Translations under genes and position numbers: made by a program | Source of the DNA: Ctena decussata | Taxonomy: Eukaryota > Mollusca > Bivalvia > Lucinida > Lucinidae | Reading direction: 5' to 3' | Assembly (NCBI GenBank): GCA_963989385.1 | Contig: OZ022503.1 | Coordinates: forward strand, 86,277,138-86,341,137 | Length of the DNA: 64,000 bases | The notes under the pieces: model-generated | Seen by the model: only the letters and a program-made list of their open reading frames with translations | What the model was told of the DNA's origin: nothing | Database searches by the model: none | Part shown: positions 12,056-22,925 of the stretch, one piece after another | Numbering within the stretch: the stretch's first letter is position 1 | Layout of the letters: the number at the start of each line of letters is the position of its first letter

Positions 12056-14478
12056 ACCTTTAGAAACGGATACACAGTTTTGCATCTGCATTAAATGATT
12101 TTGGTAATCGTTGGTGTAAACGAGAGGGTGTTGAAAGTAACGCTTTAAAGAAATGAAAGCTAAGTATCTTTAATATTGTGGATAAACGTATAAAGTTTTA
12201 TTCACACAATACTAATCTTTTACCTCCTAAGCCTAAATCTTCCATTAGATATTTGAAGCAGGGTATCCAGGATTTTCATAGGAAGTATGTTTTGGTTCCT
12301 GCTGACAAGGCCGCAAACAACATTGTTGTTGTTTGTCGGATGCACTATATTAACACTTTGAAGCAGGAACTTAACGGCACCACGGCTTACGAAGAGACTT
12401 TTACAGATGAGAAGACTGTCGTTAATAGCCACTCAAATAATTTGCCTTTAAAGTTTGCTGTTAACGTTAAGGAACGCCAAGACAAACTTCCTACGATGTA
12501 TTGGTTACCTAAGCTTCATAAAAAACCATATAATGCTAGATTCATTGCCAACTCTAGCTCTTGTACTACTACAGAATTATCTAAATTATTAACTTCTTGC
12601 CTCACTGCTGTGAAATCTCGTGTCATTTGGTACTATGAGACAGTGTATGAGAGGTCAGGGAAAAATATGTTTTGGTCTATAAAAAATTCTGGTGAGGTAC
12701 TTAGTAAACTGAAGTCAAGAGGGTTCCGTGCGACTAGTTTGTCCACTTATGATTTTTCTACTCTTTATACCACATTACCCCATAATTTAATAAAGGAAAA
12801 ACTTGTTGATTTGATTGACAGGGCCTTCAAAAAGTTCTCCAAAAATGAAGATACCCTTTATATTGCCTGTAACGATAAGAAAGCGTTTTTCACTTCTACT
12901 GACCGTAAAATATATAGAGGATATAGTCTTTGGTCATGTCAGAATGTATGTGACGCCTTATCATATCTCTTAGATAATATTTACATCAGATTTGGTAATA
13001 AGTTATACAGACAAATTGTTGGTATTCCGATGGGTACAAATTGTGCTCCTCTTGTGGCCGATTTGTTTTTATTTTGTTATGAAAGAGATTTCATTACTTC
13101 TCTTTCTGTTGATAATCAAGCTGATATCATTGAGGCATTTAACTCAACCTCTAGATATTTAGACGATCTTCTGAATATTGATAATCCTTATTTTGAAAGC
13201 ATGGTTAACCAAATTTACCCACCTGAACTTAAATTGAATAAAGCTAATACTTCAGATACCGAGGCCCCCTTTTCGGATTTACATCTATCTATTTCTAACG
13301 GTTTTGTATCTTCTAAAATTTATGATAAACGTGATGACTTTGACTTTGATATAGTTAATTTTCCATTTTTGGATGGTGACGTTCCACGTCGTCCCTCTTA
13401 TGGAGTGTATATTTCTCATCTTATAAGATTTGCTAGAGTGTGTAGTCATGTAGATGACTTTAATGCTCGTAATAAATGTTTAACTGCTAAACTTCTTCAA
13501 CAGGGCTATCGGTATCATAAGCTTAGAAAGGCTTTTTCTAAATTCTATCGCAGACACCATGAATTGGTTTCAAAATTTGATGTCGGATTAAAATTTCTTT
13601 TACACCAAGGCCTATCGGAACCAGAATTTTATGGTGACTTAGTATACAAATTCAAAAAGATTAAGGGTAGGACTGATTTTTCTGATCAATTCCGAAAAAT
13701 AATAATACGTCACAAACGTATTGGCTATAATTTAAATGTTATGCGACAGTCTGCATGCTTAGTGATTAACCCAATCACGGTTGATAGCTTTGCTGCACTC
13801 TTTAATTGCACACCGGGGGATCGGTCGTCAGACTCTATGATGGCCCCGACCTAAAGCTATATATTTTAGTTGGTTGGGACCGGAGCCTTTTTGTCTGTTG
13901 CTTGGTCCACCGGGGCTCAACTGGTGACCTTCTTTTGCTTCAGATTTCCAGTGGGGTTGTTTGGCAGGACAGGGATCTCCACCTGTCAGACGGCCCGTTG
14001 TATCTGTTGAGTCCTCGTCTTTGCTTCTTCATGGTGTTGAAATTTGATTTATGTGTTTACCGTGATGATTCATTGACGAGTTAGAGGGTTATCATGCGAA
14101 CCGAACAACAAACTAAATGTTTTGTACCACTTCAGAAACTGAGGGTGAGGTTGGGCCTGTAAAATCGATTTAAGCCCCCCAGTAATTCATTACTGACCGT
14201 TCCAAGGCGGTAGTTCTGTTGTGGTTCTTTGTCGCCTGTTTTTGGTGTCAGAGTTCCTGTGATGTTTTACCTTATGTATGTTTTTATTATTTTTGGTTCG
14301 GTTTGGGTTGCTGAGTGGCCACCTTTTGGGAACAAGCTGCTCACTCGGTTGGCCATATGTTCTCTGTATCTTGATTATTTGTAATCTTAGTTGTTTCCAA
14401 CTATGGTTTGAGGGCTGGATTTGGATTTTGATTGTTTCAGTTCCTGGTCTTTGCATACTTTTTACTTTTATCATTTTC
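12056..14478 (+). mobile_element. Penelope-like element (PLE), copy 1
   Basis: This is the most complete PLE in the window. A decayed N-terminal frame (from about 12060, crossing stops) leads into a 558-codon RT frame and a 3' UTR of about 620 bp ending in CTTTTTACTTTTATCATT (about 14475). Copy 2 shares that terminus; copy 3 shares it as far as CTTTTAT. The 3' UTR of copies 2 and 3 is almost identical, so the family was active recently. No GIY-YIG endonuclease follows the RT. In permuted (Chlamys/Naiad-type) PLEs that domain is N-terminal, and the 5' part here is too decayed or truncated to tell. No flanking target duplication was identified. Confidence 0.8.
12157..13854 (+). CDS. PLE reverse transcriptase (near-intact frame)
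   Basis: The frame is open from 12157 to a TAA at 13852. It has no ATG at its start. The same frame continues upstream with family-like sequence (RWCKRE motif) through an in-frame TGA at 12154-12156, so the real start is lost. Landmarks in order: VPADKA; YWLPKLHK; STYDFSTLYTTLPH, holding the motif A aspartate; VGIPMGTNCAPLVADLFL (motif B); RYLDDLL with the catalytic DD (near 13161); LDLHLS; YDKRDDF; YGVYISHLIRFAR. These are hallmarks of PLE RTs, relatives of telomerase RT that prime from nicked DNA. All polymerase motifs look intact. It serves here as the reference for the edited copy at 26.5-28.5 kb. Confidence 0.85.
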   Translation, partial: KLSIFNIVDKRIKFYSHNTNLLPPKPKSSIRYLKQGIQDFHRKYVLVPADKAANNIVVVCRMHYINTLKQELNGTTAYEETFTDEKTVVNSHSNNLPLKFAVNVKERQDKLPTMYWLPKLHKKPYNARFIANSSSCTTTELSKLLTSCLTAVKSRVIWYYETVYERSGKNMFWSIKNSGEVLSKLKSRGFRATSLSTYDFSTLYTTLPHNLIKEKLVDLIDRAFKKFSKNEDTLYIACNDKKAFFTSTDRKIYRGYSLWSCQNVCDALSYLLDNIYIRFGNKLYRQIVGIPMGTNCAPLVADLFLFCYERDFITSLSVDNQADIIEAFNSTSRYLDDLLNIDNPYFESMVNQIYPPELKLNKANTSDTEAPFSDLHLSISNGFVSSKIYDKRDDFDFDIVNFPFLDGDVPRRPSYGVYISHLIRFARVCSHVDDFNARNKCLTAKLLQQGYRYHKLRKAFSKFYRRHHELVSKFDVGLKFLLHQGLSEPEFYGDLVYKFKKIKGRTDFSDQFRKIIIRHKRIGYNLNVMRQSACLVINPITVDSFAALFNCTPGDRSSDSMMAPT

Positions 14479-15305
14479 CAGCCACCGTCGCTAGGCAAAT
14501 GTGGTATCCTTAAATTGGTGTCAGCATATTTACAATGGAGTAGTCGTAGATAGGAAATAATGCAGTACTTAACATTAACTTTCTTGTTAAACGGATGAAG
14601 GTATAACAGTTTTAACAAGTATCCAGGAAAGAATTATACCAGCATAACCATAGCAGCTACAGTCGTCCATGGTTTCCCCACTTCTGACAACTTGACAATG
14701 AAACCAAGGAGGTACATAACAATCGGTCAAAAAATGCTACATTGACTTGGATAAAAGGACGGACTCTTATACAAATATTAAGTTGATTATACCATTTCCA
14801 TAAAGTAGTTATTAACAAGTAATTTTATTCATCGTATACTAAAAGGATTTAGAACTATCTCTTTCAATTTGGACCGTCGGAAAAGCGGTTAACCGAGATT
14901 AACACCCACTGTTCATGATGTTAACTTGCGTCTACGCCATCTGTGTATAAGAGTGTGCAGGACAGCGTCGAATGCACTAATACGCGCAAGCCAACGTGAT
15001 GACATTACAATATTAAGACATTAAGAAATCGTCCAAAAGAGAATGGCATAAGATTTCATAGGGCGTACCAAAGAATGATTCTGGAACGTCATCCCGGGAC
15101 TCCTAACGCGTTTCAGAGTTATAAAATAAAACTCTTTTGCTGACGTTATTCAATGGCAAATGATTGAGTGGACTTTTCAAGCCCTGTGTTGCCTGATAAT
15201 AAACCATTTACAACCATTTATACGCGGTTGCATGCAATAATTTATATAAAGGTTGCATAACCCCAAAAAGGTCTTGTCACGAGTCAGTTCGTATGCTGAC
15301 TTATT
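14479..15305. other. Gap without recognised feature
   Basis: Sequence downstream of PLE copy 1. I see no coding, RNA or transposon signature. Confidence 0.5.
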
Positions 15306-15307
15306 AA

Positions 15308-15400
15308 TGCAGGGAGCCCTATGGCCCAGTAGGCTCAGTGGGCTTAGCGCTGGCCTGGTATAGATCGAAATTCTAGGGCTAGAAAGCTTTTAACTATATA
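15308..15400 (+). repeat. Possible tRNA-derived SINE head
   Basis: 'tggcccagtaggctcagtgg' resembles an A-box region (TRGCNNAGYGG-like) and 'tagatcgaaattctagg' about 40 bp later resembles a diverged B-box (GWTCRANNC). The body and 3' end are not identified. Confidence 0.35.
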
Positions 15401-15864
15401 CATGTTTCACTGCACTCAGCCTTTCCTTATCATCCTCCCATCATCCTGATGTTACTGAAATACTGTTGAAAATGAAAGTACTCAAAGTACCCAAATCATC
15501 AGTCCAGACTCTTATTTGATTTAAACATTGACTATTTCGGAATATTCTAGATACACAGGCATGGACCACAGAACAGAAGTGTCAAATTGCGAGTAATCTG
15601 TCTACATATATATGTATATAGCATCATGAGCAAACCTCTGAAGGTGTATAGATACACATGCAAAGGAAGCAACTCTGTTTTTGCGTGATTCAAACGAACT
15701 GACATTTATTAAGATTTTATAAGCTTAACGCACCTTATCGTAAACCATTTTACACTGTCACGAGTGAAACGATCGTAAGCCAGCAATAAGGAGTGGAAGT
15801 TTTAAATACTCTTAGTACGAGCCATGAGTTTTTTTTTATTTTTATTTATTTATTTATTTTTTTT
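15401..15864. other. Gap; T-rich low complexity at its end
   Basis: Nothing recognised until a T-rich tract with TTTA units at 15830-15862, which borders the PLE tail remnant to the right. Confidence 0.5.
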
Positions 15865-16065
15865 TTGGTTTTCTCTTTCGTGATGATTTACTAATGGGTT
15901 TCGAACCGACCGAACAATTAACTAAATGTTAAGAATTATTGCTGAAGCTAAGTCAATGGTTTGGATTCAGTTAAATAAGTCAAAGGCTCCTCTCTCAGAA
16001 AGTATTTGCTAGCTGTTCCAAGGTGGTCCCTTATAGTCACTTCTTATTGTTGTCCATGCAATATA
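15865..16065 (+). mobile_element. Decayed PLE 3' tail
   Basis: 'tcgtgatgatttactaatgggtt', 'ccgaccgaacaattaactaaatgtt' and 'agctgttccaaggtggt' align in order with the 3' UTR of PLE copy 1 (14060-14220). The rest is eroded. Confidence 0.55.
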
Positions 16066-16238
16066 CTTTATTAGACGTTTGGCTGAGTGATATTTTGGTT
16101 GGAATATCGTCAGTTTATGTGTATACGAATTTCCTTTCTGATTTTGAGAATATTGTTTGCTGCACATCGGATAGAAAATGCCATTCTTTTCACCTGGGAT
16201 AGAAAATCTTATCTTACCCGGGTGCTCTTACCCAGGAC

Positions 16239-16602
16239 GGGATAAAAATCACGAGCTGTCAATGCATTGGTTGTATAGGAGCTAACGTAACTGCGTCGTC
16301 GTGATGTTGGCATTTTAGATGATGACGTCACGAAGACGGCAAAATGACGTCAGTTTATGCACGCCACTCGTTGACGTTAAGAGCCGAATGGCGATCGTTG
16401 AAAGCGGCGCCTTCTTTCAAAATCAAATTGAAACCTTTCAAGCACTAGAATTACGCATTTTAACAAGTTCCAAAGTGAAAACAAATCGTACCGTGCAAGA
16501 AAAAGTATCTATCATCTGTCACTCGGGATCACTGTTTGGCATCACTCGGCAAGCCTCGTGATGCCGAGCAGTGACCCTCGTGACGGATTTTTCTATCCAC
16601 AC
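16239..16602. repeat. Possible MITE with imperfect inverted ends
   Basis: GGGATAAAAATC..ACGAG at 16241-16257 is inverted against CTCGTGACGGATTTTTCTATCC at 16575-16600. Inside is a second inverted pair, 'ctcgggatcactg' and 'cagtgaccctcgtg'. Two further GGATAGAAAAT strings lie just outside at 16167 and 16200. No coding capacity. The boundaries are tentative. Confidence 0.35.
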
Positions 16603-17495
16603 CTCACACCCATGATAGATACTTATAATCCAATTGTATTAGTTCCTGATCATTGTTATCTTTAACTTTAGCCACGGGAAAGTAATCAGTCATTTTTTCA
16701 GCATTATAAGGCGCTACGCAGTACCTTTCGGATGAACGGAAGCACATATTCTGTATAATTAGTTTTGGCTGTCATAGAAGTAATTGATATTTCATGTCGA
16801 GATTTTATGATGCAATGTTAAACAGTAGCTATTACCAATATAAAAGCTCAGACAAGATGTAAGGCGTATGATAGAACGCCTTCAATTATCGGATATCAAA
16901 GACTTATTCTGAAGGAATATTATAACGTATATCCTTTTAACATTTTTGTGACATGTTTCCATCGAGGTACAAACTTACAGGTCTTTGCGCTTTCAATATT
17001 ATACGGAGAATATTTTCGATTTATCTCTCTAAATGTATTTAGCACTGAACTGAACCATTTGAGATAACAATTTAATTTGCTTTTCTTAGTTTAATAGGCC
17101 CGGATAATTTTTGTGTCTTTTGTGCCTTGAAATATAGGTTAAGATATCTCATTTGAATTGCCTCACCGAGGCGATTTTTATGAGATGTCACAACATTTAT
17201 ATTGCTCTCACCACATAGATAGATTATCTCAAATTGTCGGCAGATATTCCTTATTATCTGGAGGCCTACATATTTTACATAACACAGAGGCCATGATGGC
17301 GGGGCTGAAGCCCAAAAGCGCACGCCCTTGATCCTGGCCTGAGCTACCTAACACAGACTGAGATTAATCAAAGTTGGCGACGTCAGCAAGCTCATAACCA
17401 GATACTGCATGAATTATTTTAGCGTTTGCTTCTTTTATCGCATGAATAATTGTTGTTTAAATCATTTAATGTTTTACCAGGACAGAGCTGAAAAT
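16603..17495. other. Gap without recognised feature
   Basis: About 0.9 kb of AT-rich sequence with no supported gene or repeat. Confidence 0.5.
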
Positions 17496-17499
17496 TCAT

Positions 17500-17858
17500 G
17501 AAGCGGAAAGAAAAGACTATATCGTAGTACCTGCCCTAAAATGAGAGTTAAAAAATAGAGGATGCCTTGAAATACAGAGAGATTCCCATGAAACGTTTAT
17601 GTAAAAAGGTAAAGGTTCCCATAGCCTAATAGCCATAAGGGCAGTGGGGGTTAGAGACCCACTGTATCTTGGACACAGCAGATGAAAGGCGTAGCCCATC
17701 CCTCTCTTTGGCTGCCTTATCATTCCCTGACTCGAAAAAGGTACCTTTTTACTGCTGGGCTGACAGAGAAAGAGTTTTCAAGTCGTCTCACAACCTTCCG
17801 GCGACTTTCTGCACCATAACCGAGTTATTCTAACCGTTCGACTACGGCTCCTCCCTTA
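17500..17858 (-). repeat. tRNA-derived SINE
   Basis: Read on the minus strand, the head (17858 to about 17785) is GGAGCCGTAGTCGAACGG..TTAG, then an AACTCGGTTATGGTGCAGAA stretch and a 'gaaggttgtgagacgac' region in B-box position. This is the layout of a tRNA-derived Pol III promoter. A body of about 270 bp follows, with 'aaaggtacctttttcgagtc'. No poly-A tail is obvious. Confidence 0.5.
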
Positions 17859-18789
17859 TGTATAAGTTCATTAATGAAAATATTTCTTGATATATATTTT
17901 ATTTATCTCACTACTAGTAAGCCAATCTATTAACACCTTGACTTTAATCAGGAATGTTGATTTTGCTTGCAAGTTGATCAGGTCATGTGATACTAACGCA
18001 ACTGCCCTTATACTGTTGTGGATGTAGAGACGGATCAGTATAGACTAAAATACTCTCATAGAGTTTTAAACCCCAAAAAATCAACCAAAATGTTGTCTAT
18101 ACAGTCAGCCTGACTGTTTCACAACAGAAAAAATCATTTATGCAACACTAAAAGACAAAACTAGTGTTCAAACACTAAGTAACAAAATACTTCCTCTAGT
18201 AGTAACAGCTTTACAAAATATAATAGCGTTTATTATTTAGGTAATCTACAGTCTGCTTGACTGTTTATGAAAAACAAACTAAAAGGAAACAATAAGGATT
18301 CATGCATAACTACTATAAGCAAATAAATAAAATAAGAAAATGAAAAGCAGTAACATCAAAATCTTCCTGTGTATTTGACTTCTTCATTCCCTGCTGACTA
18401 GACAAAGCCATCACTAGACAGCCTACAGAAGAATTCACTACTGATACAGTCAATTGAAGTTTAGTCGTGACAGACTGGTAACGGCAGCACAGACTATTAT
18501 TCCGATAAAGACACAACCAGCTTACCTCAGATACAGAGAGTTGGAAATAAAAATAAGCTGTTTTTTGACTGACTGAAATAGATAAACATAAAGACATTTC
18601 AATCCTATAAAAGTTACTGCCAATTTATTCTTGTTCTTTGTGTTTCAGACTGTCGCTGCTGAAATAACAACAATCAGGTTTACATTCCAATAATACAATG
18701 GATTGTATACCTCAGATCCTAATCTGAGGACACGTGTATCAAGTCTAGATATGCTTTATAAATCAGTTTGAATTTTAGTTTAACAATAG
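17859..18789. other. Gap without recognised feature
   Basis: About 0.9 kb. 'tctacagtctgcttgactgttt'-like strings occur twice (18100 and 18247), but no defined element is seen. Confidence 0.45.
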
Positions 18790-19520
18790 TTTATTTTATT
18801 TCCACATAAAGTAAAAAGATGGGTAATGGTCAGGAATTAATACAATCAAATCCCACATTCCGCTCTCAAAACCAATAAGGAAAGAAGCACATACACACAG
18901 AGAGTGACACAAGTTTACGAAAGACACGCACAGTAAACCGAATGAGCAGCTCTTTCCCAAACAGATGGTCATTCAGCTACCCAAATAACAGCATGCATAT
19001 CTATTTTACTTATTTTTTTACTTTAGTTACAAAACAAAACAAAACAGAGGGCAGATTGGGCAGCAATACGGGTGACCAAAGCGCCAGAGACCATAGACAA
19101 GCGGACACAGCACAATATAACATCAAGGAACCGCAACAGAAGTACCGCATTGGAACGAAGTACCGCATTGGAACGGTCAGCAAAAGATTACTGGGGGGGG
19201 GGGGGGGGGCTTAAACACGTTTTACTCGGCCCAAACCTCGCCCTCTACTACTGCAGTGGTTTGAAACATTATGTTAGCTGTTTGGTCCGCATGAAGGCTT
19301 CCTTACTCCTCAATGAGTCATCACCGGAAACAAACGAATCACAGATAAGGCCTATGATGAATCAGAGATGATGAATCAACGGAAATAACGTATTGCGTCA
19401 CCAGGAATCCCCTTGGAAGTCAGACAACACCACTGAAATACCGGAGCAAAACAAAACTATCAGTTGAACTTCGAATAACCAAGCAACAGACAAGGCAAAC
19501 TCCTACAACAATAAACACAT
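18790..19520 (-). mobile_element. Decayed PLE 3' end
   Basis: On the minus strand the segment follows the PLE 3' UTR in order: the 'caagcaacagac' region (19490), 'gaatcatcacc' (about 19317), 'tttggtccgcatgaagg' (19280), the C-run homologous to CCCCCCAGTAATT (expanded to about 17 G on the plus strand at 19194-19210), 'gaaccgcaacagaagtaccgc' and 'aattaatacaatcaaatcccaca'. It is strongly diverged from copies 1-3. Confidence 0.6.
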
Positions 19521-19824
19521 ACAATATAACAAAACAGTACATGGATTTGTTGGAATTAGACAGCAAGCTACCTCTGAATTTAAGTTTTTATGATTCAGTT
19601 TGATTTTATGCGAACTGATACGGAACTGAATGAAACTTACACTGAGATATTCCTTCTAAACTTAAAAAGGCGTTTTTGATACTTTCGTTTAAGAAAATCC
19701 CAGAGTCGTCACTTGAAAATCAGGTGTCCTTTGCTTTTTAAGAAATGATTCCATTTAAAATAGTTGTTAAATTTTATCTAAATGTCCCTTAGAAGATTGA
19801 AAACGTAGATATACAAATTCTCAG

Positions 19825-20375
19825 GAATAACACAATTTAATTCCACCCAATACACCATGTAGGAAAGACAACAAAAAAAAAAGGCACCACCAAAGCCATC
19901 GACATCGGCAGCCAGGCGAACAGCCATTTTTCACGTAAGTGGTAGCCTTAACATTACAAACAATATTATATCAATGACAAACAAAGCACCAGACAATATA
20001 TCTACATATACACACCCCAAAACAAACAAACAAACAAACAAACAAACAAGAAGTTCCGGCTTAGGGCGGCAAACAAAGAATTACTGGGGCGGAGAAGGGG
20101 GGAAGGGGTGTTGGGGTACCGGTTTGTGGTCGACCTATTTTTGCCCTTGATGAGAAATCAATATGAAACCTAAAATGAAACAACATGAGGACTCACAGAA
20201 ATAGCAGCAGCAGGCAAAAGCAACCAGTTAATACACGGTGGGACCGACGACAAGGAATGAGAGTCAGGCGCCAACTGTCTATGTAACTTTAGTGTTAGGT
20301 TTAAGTTGGAGCCGTCATAAAGTCTGAGACCCGACCCACCACTGCGTAATCGAAGAGGTAAGCATCGTTGTAAAC
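19825..20375 (-). mobile_element. Decayed PLE 3' end, tandem neighbour
   Basis: This is a second diverged PLE tail in the same orientation as the one at 18.8 kb. 'ggagccgtcataaagtctgagacccgacc' (20308-20338) matches the RT stop region of copy 1 in reverse complement. The accessory landmarks 'ttccggcttagggcgg' and 'attactggggcgg' match the mid-tail. A (CAAA)n run at 20022-20048 lies inside. Confidence 0.5.
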
Positions 20376-21060
20376 CTTGAAATCTGATCCAGAAAGAAAG
20401 CAGTCTGGCTAGGGTGCTGGCTTGAGCTCAGATAGGGAACTATGTCAGTAAAGCAATATGCAACTCCTGTCCATTCCCTCACAACATGCAAGACTGGAGG
20501 AAATATTCCATCCAATCCTGCGTCCCAAAAACTTGAGAGGAACTGCATATTACCAACTCAACAATGGTGACATGTATAATGCATAAGGCTGTTAGTCAGC
20601 AGATAAGGTTAGGCTTTCCTCCCTTAGTATATGCTGTGAATGCATGAATATTAACGGAAAAGAAATATGTTTTTTACATCATTAGGTATTTGCAGGTGCT
20701 TAAACAGTAATTTTATGTCACTGCTCATCTCAAATCTGTAACTTGTCAATTTAAATCTATCCTCTGAGAATGGACCAAACACCCACCAAGTCAAAACAGA
20801 CTGAAATAGCAATGCCACTCTATTTGTAAGCTGCCAATTTTCAAAATGTTAATGCTTTCAATTTATTCTTTCCTCTCCGCCCTTTTCTCCTGATTGTCTT
20901 GTCTGACCTCAATTATCATACCGCCAAACCTTTTGTCTCTAATTTTTGTCTGATATCATCAGCATACTTGGCTTATCTCTGTCTTTCTGTTTTCATAATT
21001 ACGGATAGGTGTGTATGTATGAATCTGTACTACCTGTCAAATTAAATTCCCGAGAAAGTA
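20376..21060. other. Gap without recognised feature
   Basis: No gene or repeat family recognised in about 0.7 kb. Confidence 0.5.
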
Positions 21061-21069
21061 GTACTAAAT

Positions 21070-21330
21070 CTGTGTTGGGTGGTGCGATGGTGCTGGGTAT
21101 AACTTCCAGTGCCGGGGCGTCCTACTGATTTGGATAATAGTAGGGCGAGGGCCTACTGTGCTTGCAGTAGGTGCGGGTGGGGGTTGTTTGGACATTTTTT
21201 CTCTCCTGTCATTTCTCTCTTCTTTTTCCCTCCTTTCTCCCTCTCTTTGGGAGACGGCCTGCGATAGACTGAAATACTGTCTCAAAGGGCCGTTAAACCC
21301 AAAACAACCCAAATCTGTCCTCGTAATAAA
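21070..21330 (+). repeat. Interspersed repeat of unknown type
   Basis: The unit runs from 'gctgggtataacttccagtgccggggcgtcc' through a CT-rich tract (21200-21250) to 'gggccgttaaacccaaaacaaccc'. The closing string resembles the 3' ends of short interspersed repeats common in mollusc DNA. The class is not determined. Confidence 0.3.
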
Positions 21331-21804
21331 TAAATTTTATGATAACTGGCCTTAGACAAGTGAATTTGGAATACACCGGGAGACGATATCCATCACTGAA
21401 TGACTTTGTTCTGCTCTAGCTTCTTCAATATGCAGAGTTCTTACAAACATTGTTTATTTTGTCATACATTTTCTCTGGCTGATCCTCTTCCACACTATTG
21501 AATAAAAAATGTATTTCCTGTCATGTTTTTCGAGACGTAGCAATTTATTGTTCAATTCATTTTATCTTTTCTGTCAAACTCTCCACAGGTTTAGTTTACT
21601 TCTCGCTTTTTTCTCTTGCAGCATTATCAACTTTTGCTGCATGAAAACCCATACTTCTCTCCACTCCATCGGATTGGTATTTAACATCATTGAACTATGT
21701 TCTCAGATCGCTCACCCCGTACATCACATACCTATCACCTTATATTCTGATGCCAGCAAATTTTACTTCTGCTTTCTTATATCTAGAAATTATATTCTGT
21801 TCCG
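21331..21804. other. Gap before PLE copy 2
   Basis: No supported feature. The sequence runs directly into the truncated PLE at about 21805. Confidence 0.5.
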
Positions 21805-22580
21805 ACTAATACGTCACAAACGTATTGGCTATAATTCAAATGTTATGCGACAGTCTGCATGCTTAGTGATTAACCCAATCACGGTTGATAACTTTGCTGC
21901 ACTCTTTAATTGCACACCGGGGGATCGGGCGTCAGACTCTATGATGGCCCCGACCTAAAGCTATATATTTTAGTTGGTTGGGACCGGAGCCTTTTTGTCT
22001 GTTGCTTGGTCCACCGGGGCTCAACTGATGACCTTCTTTTGCTTCAGATTTCCAGTGGGGTTGTTTGGCAGGACAGGGATCTCCACCTGTCAGACGGCCC
22101 GTTGTATCTGTTGAGTCCTCGTCTTTGCTTCTTCATGGTGTTGAAATTTGATTTATGTGTTTACCGTGATGATTCATTGACGAGTTAGAGGGTTATCATG
22201 CGAACCGAACAACCAACTAAATGTTTTGTACCACTTCAGATACTGAGGGTGAGGTTGGGCCTGTAAAATCGATTTAAGCCCCCCAGTAATTGATTACTGA
22301 CCGTTCCAAGGCGGTAGTTCTGTTGTGGTTCTCTGTTGCCTGTTTTTGGTGTCAGAGTTTCTGTGATGTTTTACCTTATGTATGTTCTATTATTTTTGGT
22401 TCGGTTTGAGTTGCTGAGTGGCCACCTTTTGGGAACAAGCTGCTCACTCGGTTGGCCATATGTTCTCTGTATCTTGATTATTTGTAATCTTAGTTGTTTC
22501 CAACTATGGTTTGAGGGCTGGATTTGGATTTTGATTGTTTCAGTTCCTGGTCTTTGCATACTTTTTACTTTTATCATTGC
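21805..22580 (+). mobile_element. PLE copy 2, 5'-truncated
   Basis: The copy begins abruptly at 'taatacgtcacaaacg', equivalent to about 13705 in copy 1, and runs to the shared terminus CTTTTTACTTTTATCATT. It keeps the last 50 or so RT codons (TAA at about 21956) and the entire 3' UTR. Identity to copy 1 is very high by eye, with only scattered substitutions, so the insertion is recent. Beyond the terminus the flank ('gccttaaactcc') is unrelated to that of copy 1, which fixes the 3' end of the family. Confidence 0.85.
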
Positions 22581-22925
22581 CTTAAACTCCTTGGCAAGCT
22601 GACTGAGTACATGTTCTTTGAGAGGCCCTACAGCAGATTCTCTTTTCTTTGAAGATTTGTTTTAAAGTGGATGAGGGTGAAAGCTTACTACTGAAAATTT
22701 TTGAATACACTTCTTTTTTACAGAAATACCAAGGGTTTAAAAGCTTTTTGTTCATACCCTATAGTACCCTTACGTCAATTCCATACTCTTTCTTCTCACG
22801 AGTGCTCCTAGGCATCCAAAACCCTTTTCTATTCACTCGTTAAAATTTTCAAGCCAGCAATGAATACTAAAACCGAAACTCTTAACGATATTATTTTACT
22901 ACCAGAAGGGGAAAGAGGCCCTGGA
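22581..22925. other. Gap without recognised feature
   Basis: Single-copy-looking AT-rich sequence between PLE copy 2 and the next pearl-like element. Confidence 0.5.

Noticed and set aside
13806..14084. A 92-codon frame overlapping the end of the PLE RT, also open in copies 2 (21910-22188) and 3 (26910-27188), as a possible second PLE protein
   Set aside because: The three copies are nearly identical here, so an open frame is no evidence of selection. In the diverged copy at 46990-47645 the same frame holds stops. It lies in the 3' UTR.
20022..20048. (CAAA)n run as a functional element
   Set aside because: Simple repeat inside a decayed PLE tail; nothing further supports a role.
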